NCBI GenBank assembly: GCA_012523975.1
Contig: JAAYSF010000075.1
Span: 1 to 54,176, forward strand
Direction of reading: 5' to 3'
Length of the DNA stretch: 54,176 nucleotides
From: Veillonellaceae bacterium
GTDB lineage: Bacteria > Bacillota > Negativicutes > JAAYSF01
A model generated the notes under the pieces. It had not been told where the DNA came from and searched no databases. It saw only the letters and a list, made by a program, of their open reading frames with translations. Both the position numbers and the translations under genes were made by a program. Shown here in pieces: positions 8,340-16,819 of the stretch. The first letter of the stretch is position 1; every line of letters starts with the position of its first letter.

Positions 8340-9677
8340 TTATCCCCTCACTCTTATTGCATTGGCGTGTGCTGTCAGCCCTTCAGCTTCAGCTAGTTTA
8401 ATAATATCTGAGCTTGCCTGAAACAGGGCTTTTTGAGTATACGCAATAATACTTGTCTTTTTCATAAATGTTTCAACATTTAATACCGAATAAAAGCGAG
8501 CCGTGCCGCCAGTCGGCAAAACGTGGTTCGGACCGGCATAATAATCACCCAATGGTTCCGGGGAGTATGGTCCTAAGAAGACCGCGCCAGCATTACGAAC
8601 ATACGGTAGCATGGTCATCGGCTCAGCGGTCAGTATTTCCAAATGTTCAGGTGCTGATATATTGGCAAGTTCCATAGCTTCCATAATATTTTGGGTAACA
8701 ATTATCAGTCCATTCCTATCAAGCGCCGCTGCCGCTATTTCCCGCCGCGGCAGTTTAGCCAACTGAGCGTGCACTTCAACTTCAATACTTTTGGCCAGTT
8801 CAGCGCTATCGGTTATTACAATGCTAGAAGCCAAAACATCATGTTCGGCCTGACTTAACATATCCGCCGCAACATAACTCGGATTCGCAGTACTATCAGC
8901 TACTATTAAGATTTCGCTTGGCCCGGCTAGCATATCAATATCGCAGCAGCCGTAAACGGCCTTTTTGGCCAAAGTAACAAAAATATTGCCTGGTCCGGTA
9001 ATTTTATCCACGCGGGGGACGTTTGCCGTCCCAAATGCTAACGCGGCAATAGCTTGGGCGCCGCCGATCTTAAAGATTCTCGCAACACCGGCGATTTTTG
9101 CTGCGGCCAGAACGTACGGATTTACACTTCCATCACGCGACGGAGGAACAACCATGATAATTTCCTTCACCCCGGCTACATCGGCTGGAATAGCATTCAT
9201 AAGCACCGAAGACGGGTAACTAGCAGTACCGCCTGGTACATAAATTCCAACCCGATCAAGCGGGATACAGCTTTGCCCAAGTATTGAACCATGATCGCGA
9301 TAGGTTAGCCAGGATTTGGGCACCTGTTCTTCATGAAAGCGACGAACGTTCGCCGCAGCTCGTTCGAGAGCTCTTAATATATGCGGATCGGCATTTTTAA
9401 CAGCTTCATTAATTTCAAACTGAGTTACTTCTATAGTCTTCGCTGTAAGGGCGACTCCATCAAAGATTTCGGTATAGGAGAATACTGCCTCATCACCCTT
9501 CTCCCGTACATCGCCGACAATTCTATCGACAACCTCGGCAGCTGTAAGTTCGGCACCGAAAGTGGTTTTAATCCTAGCTTTTGCACCTTCTCCCAAAGGT
9601 ACTTTATCAAAGGAAGGCTTAGCCAACAGAGTTCTTATTTCTTCAATAGTTAATTCACTAGTAAATACGGTTCTCAT
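8340..9677 (-). CDS. hisD: Histidinol dehydrogenase
   Basis: HisD (445 aa) performs the last two NAD-dependent oxidations from histidinol to histidine using zinc. Landmarks are IYVPGGTASYPSSVLM, KITGPGNIFVTLAKK, DMLAGPSEILIVAD, SQAEHDVLASSI and ISAPEHLEI, with a normal C-terminal region near PTGGTARFYS. It overlaps the hisG stop by ATGA. Confidence 0.98.
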   Translation of the reverse strand: MRTVFTSELTIEEIRTLLAKPSFDKVPLGEGAKARIKTTFGAELTAAEVVDRIVGDVREKGDEAVFSYTEIFDGVALTAKTIEVTQFEINEAVKNADPHILRALERAAANVRRFHEEQVPKSWLTYRDHGSILGQSCIPLDRVGIYVPGGTASYPSSVLMNAIPADVAGVKEIIMVVPPSRDGSVNPYVLAAAKIAGVARIFKIGGAQAIAALAFGTANVPRVDKITGPGNIFVTLAKKAVYGCCDIDMLAGPSEILIVADSTANPSYVAADMLSQAEHDVLASSIVITDSAELAKSIEVEVHAQLAKLPRREIAAAALDRNGLIIVTQNIMEAMELANISAPEHLEILTAEPMTMLPYVRNAGAVFLGPYSPEPLGDYYAGPNHVLPTGGTARFYSVLNVETFMKKTSIIAYTQKALFQASSDIIKLAEAEGLTAHANAIRVRG

Positions 9678-10339
9678 ATACCGCCCTCGCTTTCCATAAG
9701 CAGCTTAAGATCCTCAGCCATCTTATTTATGCGGTCAAATTTCATCTTAAAGCTTACGCGATTTGCTATAAACCGAGCTGTAGCCGGGTGGATTTGAGCT
9801 ACCTCGATAAGCTGATTCTCTTTCAAGGTCCGGCCGGTTTCTACTATATCAACAATCATTTCAGCTAGGCCAACCATTGGGGCCAGTTCAATTGAGCCGT
9901 TAAGCTTAATAATTTCCATCTGAATTCCCAGGCTATTAAAGAAACGTTCAGCAATCTTAGGATATTTTGTAGCAACCCGCATGTGTGCATAATCGCTTAT
10001 TTTTTCTTGTTTCAAGGCTTGCGGCACTGCAACCATAAGGCGGCAAAAGCCGAACTTTAGATCAAGTAGTTCATATACATCTTTGCCTTCTTCCAGCAAA
10101 ACATCTTTACCGATTATACCAACGTCGGCTGCACCGTATTCAACATAGGTCGGCAAATCAGCTGTCTTAGTTATGATAAAACGGATTTTTTCCTGTTCGT
10201 TCGTAATAACTAATTTTCGAGATTTCTCACTCAAACCTTCAGCGGTATAGCCGATATCATTCAGCATTTTAGCCGAGGGTGCAAATAACTTGCCTTTTGG
10301 CAGTGCAATGGTTAAATAATTTAAATCGCTTGATGTCAT
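9674..10339 (-). CDS. hisG: ATP phosphoribosyltransferase, short form
   Basis: HisG catalyses the first committed step, joining ATP and PRPP. At 221 aa it lacks the C-terminal regulatory domain of long HisG, so it should need HisZ, encoded at 11978-13165. Blocks include LTIALPKGKLF, YGAADVGIIGKDVL, RVATKYP and the PRPP loop IVDIVETGRTLKEN. A GTG at 10351 is in frame, but GAGAGG fits the ATG at 10339 better. First gene of the operon, 42 bases from the predicted transcription start; there is no room for a leader attenuator or T-box. Confidence 0.97.
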   Translation of the reverse strand: MTSSDLNYLTIALPKGKLFAPSAKMLNDIGYTAEGLSEKSRKLVITNEQEKIRFIITKTADLPTYVEYGAADVGIIGKDVLLEEGKDVYELLDLKFGFCRLMVAVPQALKQEKISDYAHMRVATKYPKIAERFFNSLGIQMEIIKLNGSIELAPMVGLAEMIVDIVETGRTLKENQLIEVAQIHPATARFIANRVSFKMKFDRINKMAEDLKLLMESEGGI

Positions 10340-10387
10340 ACGGCCTCTCACAACCCTTTAGTTATTTAAAGTATTAATATATTGAAT

Positions 10388-10416
10388 ATAGTAACACTAT
10401 CATAAATATTCGTCAA
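10388..10416 (-). promoter_or_regulatory. Promoter of the his operon
   Basis: Minus strand TTGACG (10416-10411), 17-base spacer, TACTAT (10393-10388). The -10 lies inside a small palindrome ATAGT-AAC-ACTAT (10388-10400), a possible repressor site. Confidence 0.75.
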
Positions 10417-10493
10417 GCAACATTGTAGGATTTTTTATGAATACGTAGAAGTATTTAACAAAATACTATTGGTGAAGAAGGGGGACTATTTCT

Positions 10494-11444
10494 GTGCCCA
10501 CATTAAATATTGTTGTACTTAATAAACTTGCCGAGCGCCATCTTACCGCAATAAAAAATATAGTACCGCTTAGCAATATCATTACTGTCGAACAAGAAGA
10601 TGCTGTCAACTACATTGCTGATTGCGACATTCTCGTCGCATGGGGGTGGATGGATATTCGCCCGCTGTTAAGCAGTGCGCCCAACTTAAAATGGATACAC
10701 TCACTTAGCGCCGGTGTCGAAAATATGATAACACCAGAGCTCCAGTCCGCCGCTGCAATCCTCACAAATTCTAAGGGCATTCACGGCATTCCGGTTTCAG
10801 AGCATGTTCTCGCCTTAATGCTGGCCTTTAGCCGCGGTTTAAATTATTTTGTCCGCCACCAAATCGATAAGCAATGGAAACGCGCTCATGTAGATGAAAT
10901 TCACGGTAAAACAATCGGCATCGTTGGTCTTGGCAGTATCGGACGGGAAATCGCCAAAAAAGCCAAAGGTCTTGGAATGGATGTAGTCGCCGTTAAAAGG
11001 CAGCCTACTACCGAGCTGTTTGTTGATAAATTGTTTGCTCCCGAGGCTTTAGATGAAATGCTGTCAGTTTCAGATTTTGTCGTTGCCGCACTGCCGCTCC
11101 TGCCTGATACCAAGGAATATTTTAAACTCGAACAATTTGCCGCTATGAAAAAATCGGCCTACTTTATTAACATTGCCCGCGGCGGTATCGTACGTGAAGC
11201 CGATCTAATTACAGCTCTGAAGGACGGCTTGATTAAAGGCGCCGGGCTGGACGTATTCGAACACGAACCGCTCAGCGAAGACTCACCGCTCTGGGATATG
11301 CCGAATGTTATTCTTACCCCGCATCTAGCTGCCCTCTCACCGTATTATCTTGATAGGGCTGTTAAATTATTCGCCGAAAATCTTGGACGTTTTGCCAAAA
11401 ACGACGAAATGCAAAATTTGATTGATAAAATAAAGGGCTACTAA
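10494..11444 (+). CDS. D-2-hydroxyacid dehydrogenase
   Basis: A 316-aa NAD(P)-dependent oxidoreductase of the D-isomer 2-hydroxyacid dehydrogenase family. The Rossmann loop is VGLGSIGREIAKKAKG (about 142-157). The catalytic trio is Arg in INIARGGIV, Glu in DVFEHEPL and His in LTPHLAAL. It starts with GTG at 10494 behind AGGGGG. It is divergent from hisG and runs convergently into the HD-domain gene, ending one base before that gene's stop codon. The substrate (a short 2-keto acid) cannot be assigned from sequence. Confidence 0.85.
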   Translation: MPTLNIVVLNKLAERHLTAIKNIVPLSNIITVEQEDAVNYIADCDILVAWGWMDIRPLLSSAPNLKWIHSLSAGVENMITPELQSAAAILTNSKGIHGIPVSEHVLALMLAFSRGLNYFVRHQIDKQWKRAHVDEIHGKTIGIVGLGSIGREIAKKAKGLGMDVVAVKRQPTTELFVDKLFAPEALDEMLSVSDFVVAALPLLPDTKEYFKLEQFAAMKKSAYFINIARGGIVREADLITALKDGLIKGAGLDVFEHEPLSEDSPLWDMPNVILTPHLAALSPYYLDRAVKLFAENLGRFAKNDEMQNLIDKIKGY

Positions 11445-11445
11445 G

Positions 11446-11973
11446 TTAGTGCATGTTGTCGGCCATCTTAAGTATACGAAGCTCCGGCGGATCGGTATCC
11501 GCCGGAGCTTTATGGTGTATGCCCACAATTTCAACAACCCGCGGATCCTCGTTAATAGCACTCAACAGAGCGGCGCTTCGCTCAGGATGATGAAAGTATA
11601 TATAAAAAGCGTGGCGCATATTATTTAGTATAGTGCCCTTCCCTGCTCTACCCCACTGTTTAGCCCATTTACCGTTAAGCTTATGCGCAATAACAGTCAG
11701 TATTTTATCAATAGTGCTGACATCACCTTTTACTTTACCAACGTCATGCAGCAGCGCGCTTTTAATTAATATCGTGCTGTTAATCTGCGGCTGCCCCAAA
11801 GCAAGTTTAAGTGCTGAATAGGCAACATTGAGCGCGTGTCTTTGATCCGGCAAATTCATGCCCCAAAATAGTTTTTGTTCCCGCTCATTAAGATGTTTGG
11901 CAATAAAAATTCGGTCTTTGTCTGTTATCTTAGCAGTAAGCGCCGCAGCAACTTGCTTCACTCGATTTAGCAT
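11446..11973 (-). CDS. HD-domain phosphohydrolase
   Basis: A 175-aa protein with an HD fold: RHALNVAYSALKLA supplies the first His, SALLHDVGK the His-Asp pair and HHPERSAALL and GIHHKAP later histidines. HD proteins hydrolyse nucleotides or phospho-esters; the substrate is unknown here. A GTG at 11985 overlaps hisZ, but AGGTGAT at 11981-11987 places the start at ATG 11973. It is the last gene of a yerC-hisZ-HD operon. A role in histidine metabolism is only suggested by position. A 14-bp perfect inverted repeat lies within its 3' end (11479-11510). Confidence 0.75.
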   Translation of the reverse strand: MLNRVKQVAAALTAKITDKDRIFIAKHLNEREQKLFWGMNLPDQRHALNVAYSALKLALGQPQINSTILIKSALLHDVGKVKGDVSTIDKILTVIAHKLNGKWAKQWGRAGKGTILNNMRHAFYIYFHHPERSAALLSAINEDPRVVEIVGIHHKAPADTDPPELRILKMADNMH

Positions 11974-11977
11974 TAAT

Positions 11978-13165
11978 TTAATCACCTATATAAACTAGTT
12001 TCCCATAACCCTTAGAAACTTGCATTGAGGCCGCTTCAGCCTGCGATTGGGGAATTAGAGCTAGTTCAACAATCTTACCGCCCCGCCTCTGTTCTTCGGC
12101 ATAAGCTATAGCCTCCTTAAGCATACCCTCGCTCCACCCAATATAAATATCTTTTGAATCCGGAGACATAGCTATACCTTGGCGCTCCATAGCGAGCATA
12201 ATTCTTTCTATTCCTAAAGCAAAGCCTGTTGCCGGCCAGTCAGCACCAAACGATCCGGCCATTCTATCATATCGGCCGCCCCCGCATAAAGGAAATCCTA
12301 AACCTGGCGTATATCCCTCAAAAACCATTCCAGTATAGTATTCAAAATTACGAATAATTCCTAAATCAAAATTTACATATTTTCCTACTCCGTAATTTTT
12401 TAAGATACTGTATATTTCACTAAGGTTATCAAGCGCCTTCCGGCTGGTTTCATTAGTAATCATGCTATAAGATTGGCTTAGCATATCTTCACGTCCATGA
12501 AGAACGGGTACTTGCTTAAGCAATTTTTGGGCGGCAGGGCAGAGCCCGCTATTGCTCAGAATTTCACCTAATCCAACTAAGTCGCGATTAACCAAGGCTT
12601 GTTTAACAGCCTGGCGCTGAGCCGACGTTAGTTGATATTCATTCATAATACCATTGATAAACTCGACTTGCCCTAAACTAACCTGAAAATTAGTCAGTCC
12701 GGCCTCAAGCATCGCCTCGATAGCAAGAGCTATAACTTCGGCATCGGCTGTGGCCTCCGAACGGCCTAATAATTCTACGCCGGCCTGGTAAAATTCGCAT
12801 TGACGCCCAGCTTGCGCTTCCTCATACCGAAAAACATTTGTTAAGTAAAAGATTTTTAACGGCAGAGTATTCTCCCGCAGCCTAGTTGCGGCTACTCGGA
12901 CGATTGGTGTAGTCATATCCGGTCTGAGCGCTAATATGCGATTGTTTTTATCAAGAAATTTAAACATATTATTCTGAAGGTCACCGGAGCTCCCCACCGT
13001 TAACGTTTCCAAATATTCAAAAGTCGGTGTGACAACTTCGTCGTAGCCCCAACCGGCAAAAAGCTTACTAAATGAAGCTTCAATATTACGCTTGCGGTTA
13101 GCATCCCGTGGTAACAGATCTCTTGTCCCGTAAGGAATTTTTGGTACAAATGCTTCATTGTTCAT
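11978..13165 (-). CDS. hisZ: HisZ, regulatory subunit of ATP phosphoribosyltransferase
   Basis: A 395-aa histidyl-tRNA synthetase paralogue that forms the active octamer with short HisG. It has the class II synthetase-like blocks YGTRDLLPRDA, LRPDMTTPIVRVAATRL and FRYEEAQAGRQCEFYQAGVE, and GLGFPLCGGGRYDRM near the C-terminal third. It lacks the C-terminal anticodon-binding domain of true HisRS. It is separated from hisG by two genes in opposite orientations, so subunit supply may be regulated separately through the adjacent TrpR-family gene. Confidence 0.95.
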   Translation of the reverse strand: MNNEAFVPKIPYGTRDLLPRDANRKRNIEASFSKLFAGWGYDEVVTPTFEYLETLTVGSSGDLQNNMFKFLDKNNRILALRPDMTTPIVRVAATRLRENTLPLKIFYLTNVFRYEEAQAGRQCEFYQAGVELLGRSEATADAEVIALAIEAMLEAGLTNFQVSLGQVEFINGIMNEYQLTSAQRQAVKQALVNRDLVGLGEILSNSGLCPAAQKLLKQVPVLHGREDMLSQSYSMITNETSRKALDNLSEIYSILKNYGVGKYVNFDLGIIRNFEYYTGMVFEGYTPGLGFPLCGGGRYDRMAGSFGADWPATGFALGIERIMLAMERQGIAMSPDSKDIYIGWSEGMLKEAIAYAEEQRRGGKIVELALIPQSQAEAASMQVSKGYGKLVYIGD

Positions 13166-13201
13166 TAATGTTCCAACCTTTCTGTTCTTTCAGCAGTAGT
13201 C

Positions 13202-13504
13202 TTAAGGCTGCTGATCTCCCAAGCGTTCTAAAACAATCTTATAACCGTCCGCACCATAATGTAGGCACCTTTTGACACGACTGATGGTTGCAGTACTGGC
13301 TCCCGTCCTGGCAACAATATCATCATAAGTATGACCAAATTTTAGCATGCGGGCTACTTCCAACCGTTGGGCTAATGCCTTTAATTCACTGATTGTACAA
13401 ATATCTTCAAAGAATTGATAGCATTCTTCCTCATTCTTCAACAATAAAATGGCCTTAGCCAGTTGATCGGTCAATGCATCCTTAAGCTTAGGATTAACAG
13501 ACAT
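13202..13504 (-). CDS. YerC/YecD family TrpR-related regulator
   Basis: About 100 aa, almost entirely a TrpR-like helix-turn-helix domain: LKALAQRLEVARMLKFGHTYDDIVA leads into the recognition region RTGASTATISRVKRCL. Members of this family have been proposed by comparative genomics as histidine-gene repressors in Gram-positive bacteria (HisR). Its position directly upstream of hisZ fits that role. Two in-frame ATGs (13510 and 13504) follow AAGGAG; the second has the better spacing. No clear shared operator was found upstream of both this gene and hisG. Confidence 0.85.
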   Translation of the reverse strand: MSVNPKLKDALTDQLAKAILLLKNEEECYQFFEDICTISELKALAQRLEVARMLKFGHTYDDIVARTGASTATISRVKRCLHYGADGYKIVLERLGDQQP

Positions 13505-13629
13505 GTCCATACGCTCCTTTTCAATAATGCCCTATATTGTTCTATCATTTCGTTCTAAATCTAATATTTTCCTGCTTTATTACTTTTATTCTTTAATTTG
13601 TGAAATCATAACTTTATTTTTAAAAACCC

Positions 13630-13659
13630 TTGACACCGCTTTTCTAATAGTGCTATTAT
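13630..13659 (+). promoter_or_regulatory. Promoter of the met operon
   Basis: TTGACA (13630-13635), 18-base spacer, TATTAT (13654-13659). The start point would be near 13666, just before the SAM riboswitch. Confidence 0.75.
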
Positions 13660-13687
13660 TATTTCTATCAACTGAATACTGATTTAC

Positions 13688-13797
13688 TTTCATCAAGAGT
13701 TGGCTGAGGGACTGGCCCAATGACGCCGCGGCAACCATTCGCTTTCATAAGCGAAAACGGTGCCAATTCCTACAGGATTAATCCTGGCAGATGAAGA
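13688..13797 (+). promoter_or_regulatory. SAM-I (S-box) riboswitch
   Basis: The P1 arms are TTCATC (13689-13694) and GATGAA (13790-13795). Between them lie S-box signatures: CAAGAG, GGCTGAGGGACTGGCCC, the CGGCAACC block near 13729-13735, and GGTGCCAATTCC. S-adenosylmethionine binding should favour the terminator at 13815-13847 and switch off the methionine operon when SAM is plentiful. Confidence 0.95.
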
Positions 13798-13814
13798 GTA
13801 GCGTAGTCTATTAT

Positions 13815-13847
13815 ACGTTTCTTCATTTGTGAAGAAACGTTTTTCTA
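13815..13847 (+). terminator. Terminator of the SAM riboswitch
   Basis: ACGTTTCTTC (13815-13824) pairs with GAAGAAACGT (13831-13840), followed by TTTTTCT. It lies between the aptamer and metN, as expected for an S-box attenuator. Confidence 0.9.
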
Positions 13848-13881
13848 TTCTTAGTTTAAGGATTGAAAGGAGCAATTATAA

Positions 13882-14940
13882 ATGATTAAGTTGACCGGCA
13901 TAAAAAAGGTTTATAAAGGCGCTAATGGTCCTGTTCCGGCGCTAGACGGAGTTAATCTCAATATTAACCAAGGTGAAATTTTCGGCGTTATCGGTAAAAG
14001 CGGCGCCGGTAAAAGCACTTTGATCAGATGTATAAATATGCTAGAGCGTCCTACCGAAGGCAGCGTTATCGTCGACGGTCAAAACCTTGTTGAAATGTCT
14101 GAGCAAAAACTACGTGACGCCCGCAAAAAGATTGGAATGATTTTCCAACACTTTAATCTCCTCTCTTCAAGGACTGTATTTGATAATGTTGCGTTCCCCC
14201 TTGAGCTGGCCGGAGCAAGCAAAGAAACTATCCAAAAAGAAGTAAACCATCTGCTTGACTTAGTTGGTCTGGCTGATAAAAGAGACCAGTATCCAGCACA
14301 ACTAAGCGGCGGTCAAAAACAGCGGGTCGGCATCGCCCGGGCGCTGGCCAATAATCCGAAAGTATTGCTTTGCGATGAAGCAACATCGGCCCTAGATCCT
14401 CAGACAACAAAGTCTATCCTCAAACTGTTAAAAAACATAAATCAAAAACTAAATCTTACTATTGTTCTTATAACTCATGAGATGAATGTTATTAAAGAAA
14501 TTTGTGACAGGGTAGCTGTTATCGAAAATGGCGGTATTATTGAGCAAGGCAATGTAATCGATATCTTTACCAAGCCGCAGGCAGATACAACCCGGGAGTT
14601 TATCAGCTCAATTATTAATCACGACTTGCCGGATATCCTGGCAGATATATCTTTTTCACCGGTACCTTTGCCTGAAAGTAATTTGGTTCTGCGGATTTCC
14701 TTCTTTGGTCATTCTACCGAAGAGCCGATTATCGCAAGCATGATTCGCCGCTTCAATGTGGACGCCAGTATCCTGTACGGCAATATAGACCATATTCAGA
14801 ATACTCCGTTTGGCACCTTAATAATTGAATTATCCGGCTCACAAAACAGTATTCAAAATGCTTTGAACTATTTGCAGACCCGAGAATTAGGAATAGAGGT
14901 GATTGGTTATGTCGCAAGAGATAATCGTGTTGCTGGGTAA
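13882..14940 (+). CDS. metN: Methionine ABC transporter ATPase
   Basis: MetN (352 aa) energises methionine uptake. The nucleotide-binding domain has Walker A GKSGAGKST (about residues 38-46), signature LSGGQKQRVGIARAL, Walker B VLLCDEAT and the His switch LITHEMN. The C-terminal 95 residues form a NIL domain, which in this family binds methionine to inhibit transport. Start ATG follows AAAGGAGC. First gene behind the SAM-I riboswitch; its 3' end overlaps metI. Confidence 0.96.
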   Translation: MIKLTGIKKVYKGANGPVPALDGVNLNINQGEIFGVIGKSGAGKSTLIRCINMLERPTEGSVIVDGQNLVEMSEQKLRDARKKIGMIFQHFNLLSSRTVFDNVAFPLELAGASKETIQKEVNHLLDLVGLADKRDQYPAQLSGGQKQRVGIARALANNPKVLLCDEATSALDPQTTKSILKLLKNINQKLNLTIVLITHEMNVIKEICDRVAVIENGGIIEQGNVIDIFTKPQADTTREFISSIINHDLPDILADISFSPVPLPESNLVLRISFFGHSTEEPIIASMIRRFNVDASILYGNIDHIQNTPFGTLIIELSGSQNSIQNALNYLQTRELGIEVIGYVARDNRVAG

Positions 14941-15562
14941 CGCTCTTTGGGAAACAACTTATATGGTAGCCGCATCAACAATTATTTCAATAATCCTGGG
15001 AGTTCCGTTAGGCGTTATTCTGGTTACAACTGATAAAGGGCATATCTTGGAAAACATACCGTTTAACCGTATCTTGGGATCTATCGTTAACGCGACCCGC
15101 TCAACACCGTTTATCATTTTGATGGTTGCAATAATTCCATTAACCCGTTTAATTGTAGGAACATCTATCGGAACAGAAGCAGCCATCGTTCCTTTAAGTA
15201 TTGCCGCTATACCGTTTTTGGCCAGAGTTGTTGAATCAGCCCTCAAAGAAGTTGACTATGGTCTGATTGAAGCGGCTCAGGCGATGGGCGCATCGCCGCG
15301 CGAGATAATTTCTAAGGTACTAATTCCTGAAGCAATGCCTTCAATCGTTTTAGGTCTTACATTGACTATCATCAGTCTGATTGGTTACTCAGCTATGGCC
15401 GGTGCTGTCGGCGGAGGCGGCTTAGGCGATTTGGCCATTAGATATGGCTACCAACGGTTTAGGGTAGATATCATGCTAGCCACTGTAATCATCTTGATTG
15501 CCCAAGTACAGATAGTTCAATCCTGCGGCGACTATTTCGCCCGCCGGCTTAATAAAAAATAA
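14909..15562 (+). CDS. metI: Methionine ABC transporter permease
   Basis: MetI (217 aa) is the membrane subunit, with about five hydrophobic segments and the EAA loop around EAAQAMGASPREIISKVLIPEA that contacts MetN. The start is ATG 14909 behind GAGGTGA; a TTG six bases upstream is less likely. It overlaps the end of metN by 32 bases, indicating coupled translation. Confidence 0.95.
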   Translation: MSQEIIVLLGNALWETTYMVAASTIISIILGVPLGVILVTTDKGHILENIPFNRILGSIVNATRSTPFIILMVAIIPLTRLIVGTSIGTEAAIVPLSIAAIPFLARVVESALKEVDYGLIEAAQAMGASPREIISKVLIPEAMPSIVLGLTLTIISLIGYSAMAGAVGGGGLGDLAIRYGYQRFRVDIMLATVIILIAQVQIVQSCGDYFARRLNKK

Positions 15563-15584
15563 ATCCCAAAGAGGAGCTGTTATC

Positions 15585-16772
15585 GTGCCCACCACGCCGA
15601 GCGATTTGCAATTAAAATTCGCATCAGAAAAAGCCAGTCACTTTACTGAATCGGTTATTAGGGAAATGTCCCGCATCGCCGCCGCCCACAATGCAGTTAA
15701 CTTGGCGCAGGGATTTCCCGACTTTCCTGCTCCGCACGAAATTAAGCAGGCTGCTGTTGACGCAATTTGGTCTGACCATAATCAGTATGCAATTACATGG
15801 GGAACTAAAGCGCTAAGAGACTCAATTGCCTGGAAAACAAAACGTGATTATAAAGTAGATCTTGATCCTGAGCGCCAAATAACTGTTTGCTGCGGATCAA
15901 CTGAAGGAATGATAGCGACACTTTTAGCTACCGTCAATCCTGGAGAAGAAGTTATTATTTTTGAACCCTTTTACGAAAACTATGGACCTGATGTAATTCT
16001 CTGCGGAGCAACCCCAAAATACATTAAGCTCAAGCCACCATCTTTCAGTTTTGATTATGATGAACTCCGGGCAGCATTTTCCGACCGTACCAGGGCAATC
16101 ATCATCAATACTCCTAATAACCCGACTGGCAAAGTATTCACCCACGACGAGCTGACACTAATAGCCGACTTATGCATTAAGCATGATGCCTTAGCAATCA
16201 CTGATGAAATTTATGAGCACATTTTATACGATAATGCAAAACATATTCCGCTCTGGACTTTGCCAGGTATGGCTGACCGCACAGTAGCCATTAACAGTAT
16301 CTCTAAAACTTTCAGTGTTACCGGCTGGCGAATTGGTTTCGTTACCGCATCACCGGAAATCACTCAGTCAATCCGAAAGGTTCACGATTTCCTGACCGTT
16401 GGCGCAGCTGCTCCACTCCAAACAGCCGCCGCCCAGGCGATGCGGTTCCCAACAGAATATTATCATGGACTTTCTGAATTCTACCGCGAGCGGCGCGATT
16501 ATCTGCTTAGCGAACTAACTAAGCTTGGGTTTAACTGTATCTCCCCCGCAGGCGCTTACTACATCATGGCTGATATTACACCGTTCGGTTATGATGATGA
16601 TGTCGCCTTCGCCAAGTTTCTAGCCGAGAAGATTGGCGTAGCTGTAGTACCCGGTTCAAGCTTTTACCGCAATGAGACCCCTGACGGCAAAAAGTTTGTC
16701 CGCTTCTGCTTCTGTAAAGAGATGTCTACTTTAAAGACTGCGGTTGAACGACTGCAAAAACTTCGTGCGTAA
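15585..16772 (+). CDS. Class I/II aminotransferase, likely methionine-related
   Basis: A 395-aa PLP aminotransferase. Visible are NLAQGFPDFPAP, CCGSTEGMIATLLA, NTPNNPTGKVF, ITDEIYEHILY and the Schiff-base lysine in SISKTFSVTGWRIGF. The AQGFPDF start and overall layout resemble the kynurenine/glutamine transaminase K and YbdL/MtnE group, which prefer methionine and aromatic donors. It starts with GTG behind AAAGAGGAG. Its place between metI and metQ under a SAM riboswitch suggests transamination of methionine or its 2-keto acid in methionine salvage; this is inference. Confidence 0.85.
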   Translation: MPTTPSDLQLKFASEKASHFTESVIREMSRIAAAHNAVNLAQGFPDFPAPHEIKQAAVDAIWSDHNQYAITWGTKALRDSIAWKTKRDYKVDLDPERQITVCCGSTEGMIATLLATVNPGEEVIIFEPFYENYGPDVILCGATPKYIKLKPPSFSFDYDELRAAFSDRTRAIIINTPNNPTGKVFTHDELTLIADLCIKHDALAITDEIYEHILYDNAKHIPLWTLPGMADRTVAINSISKTFSVTGWRIGFVTASPEITQSIRKVHDFLTVGAAAPLQTAAAQAMRFPTEYYHGLSEFYRERRDYLLSELTKLGFNCISPAGAYYIMADITPFGYDDDVAFAKFLAEKIGVAVVPGSSFYRNETPDGKKFVRFCFCKEMSTLKTAVERLQKLRA

Positions 16773-16819
16773 GGATCTCAATCCATACCGATAAATTAAA
16801 TTAATAGGAGGCTATTTTA

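Noticed and set aside
10339-10387. Histidine leader peptide or T-box before hisG
   Set aside because: The predicted transcript leader is only about 42 bases and has no run of His codons or T-box landmarks.
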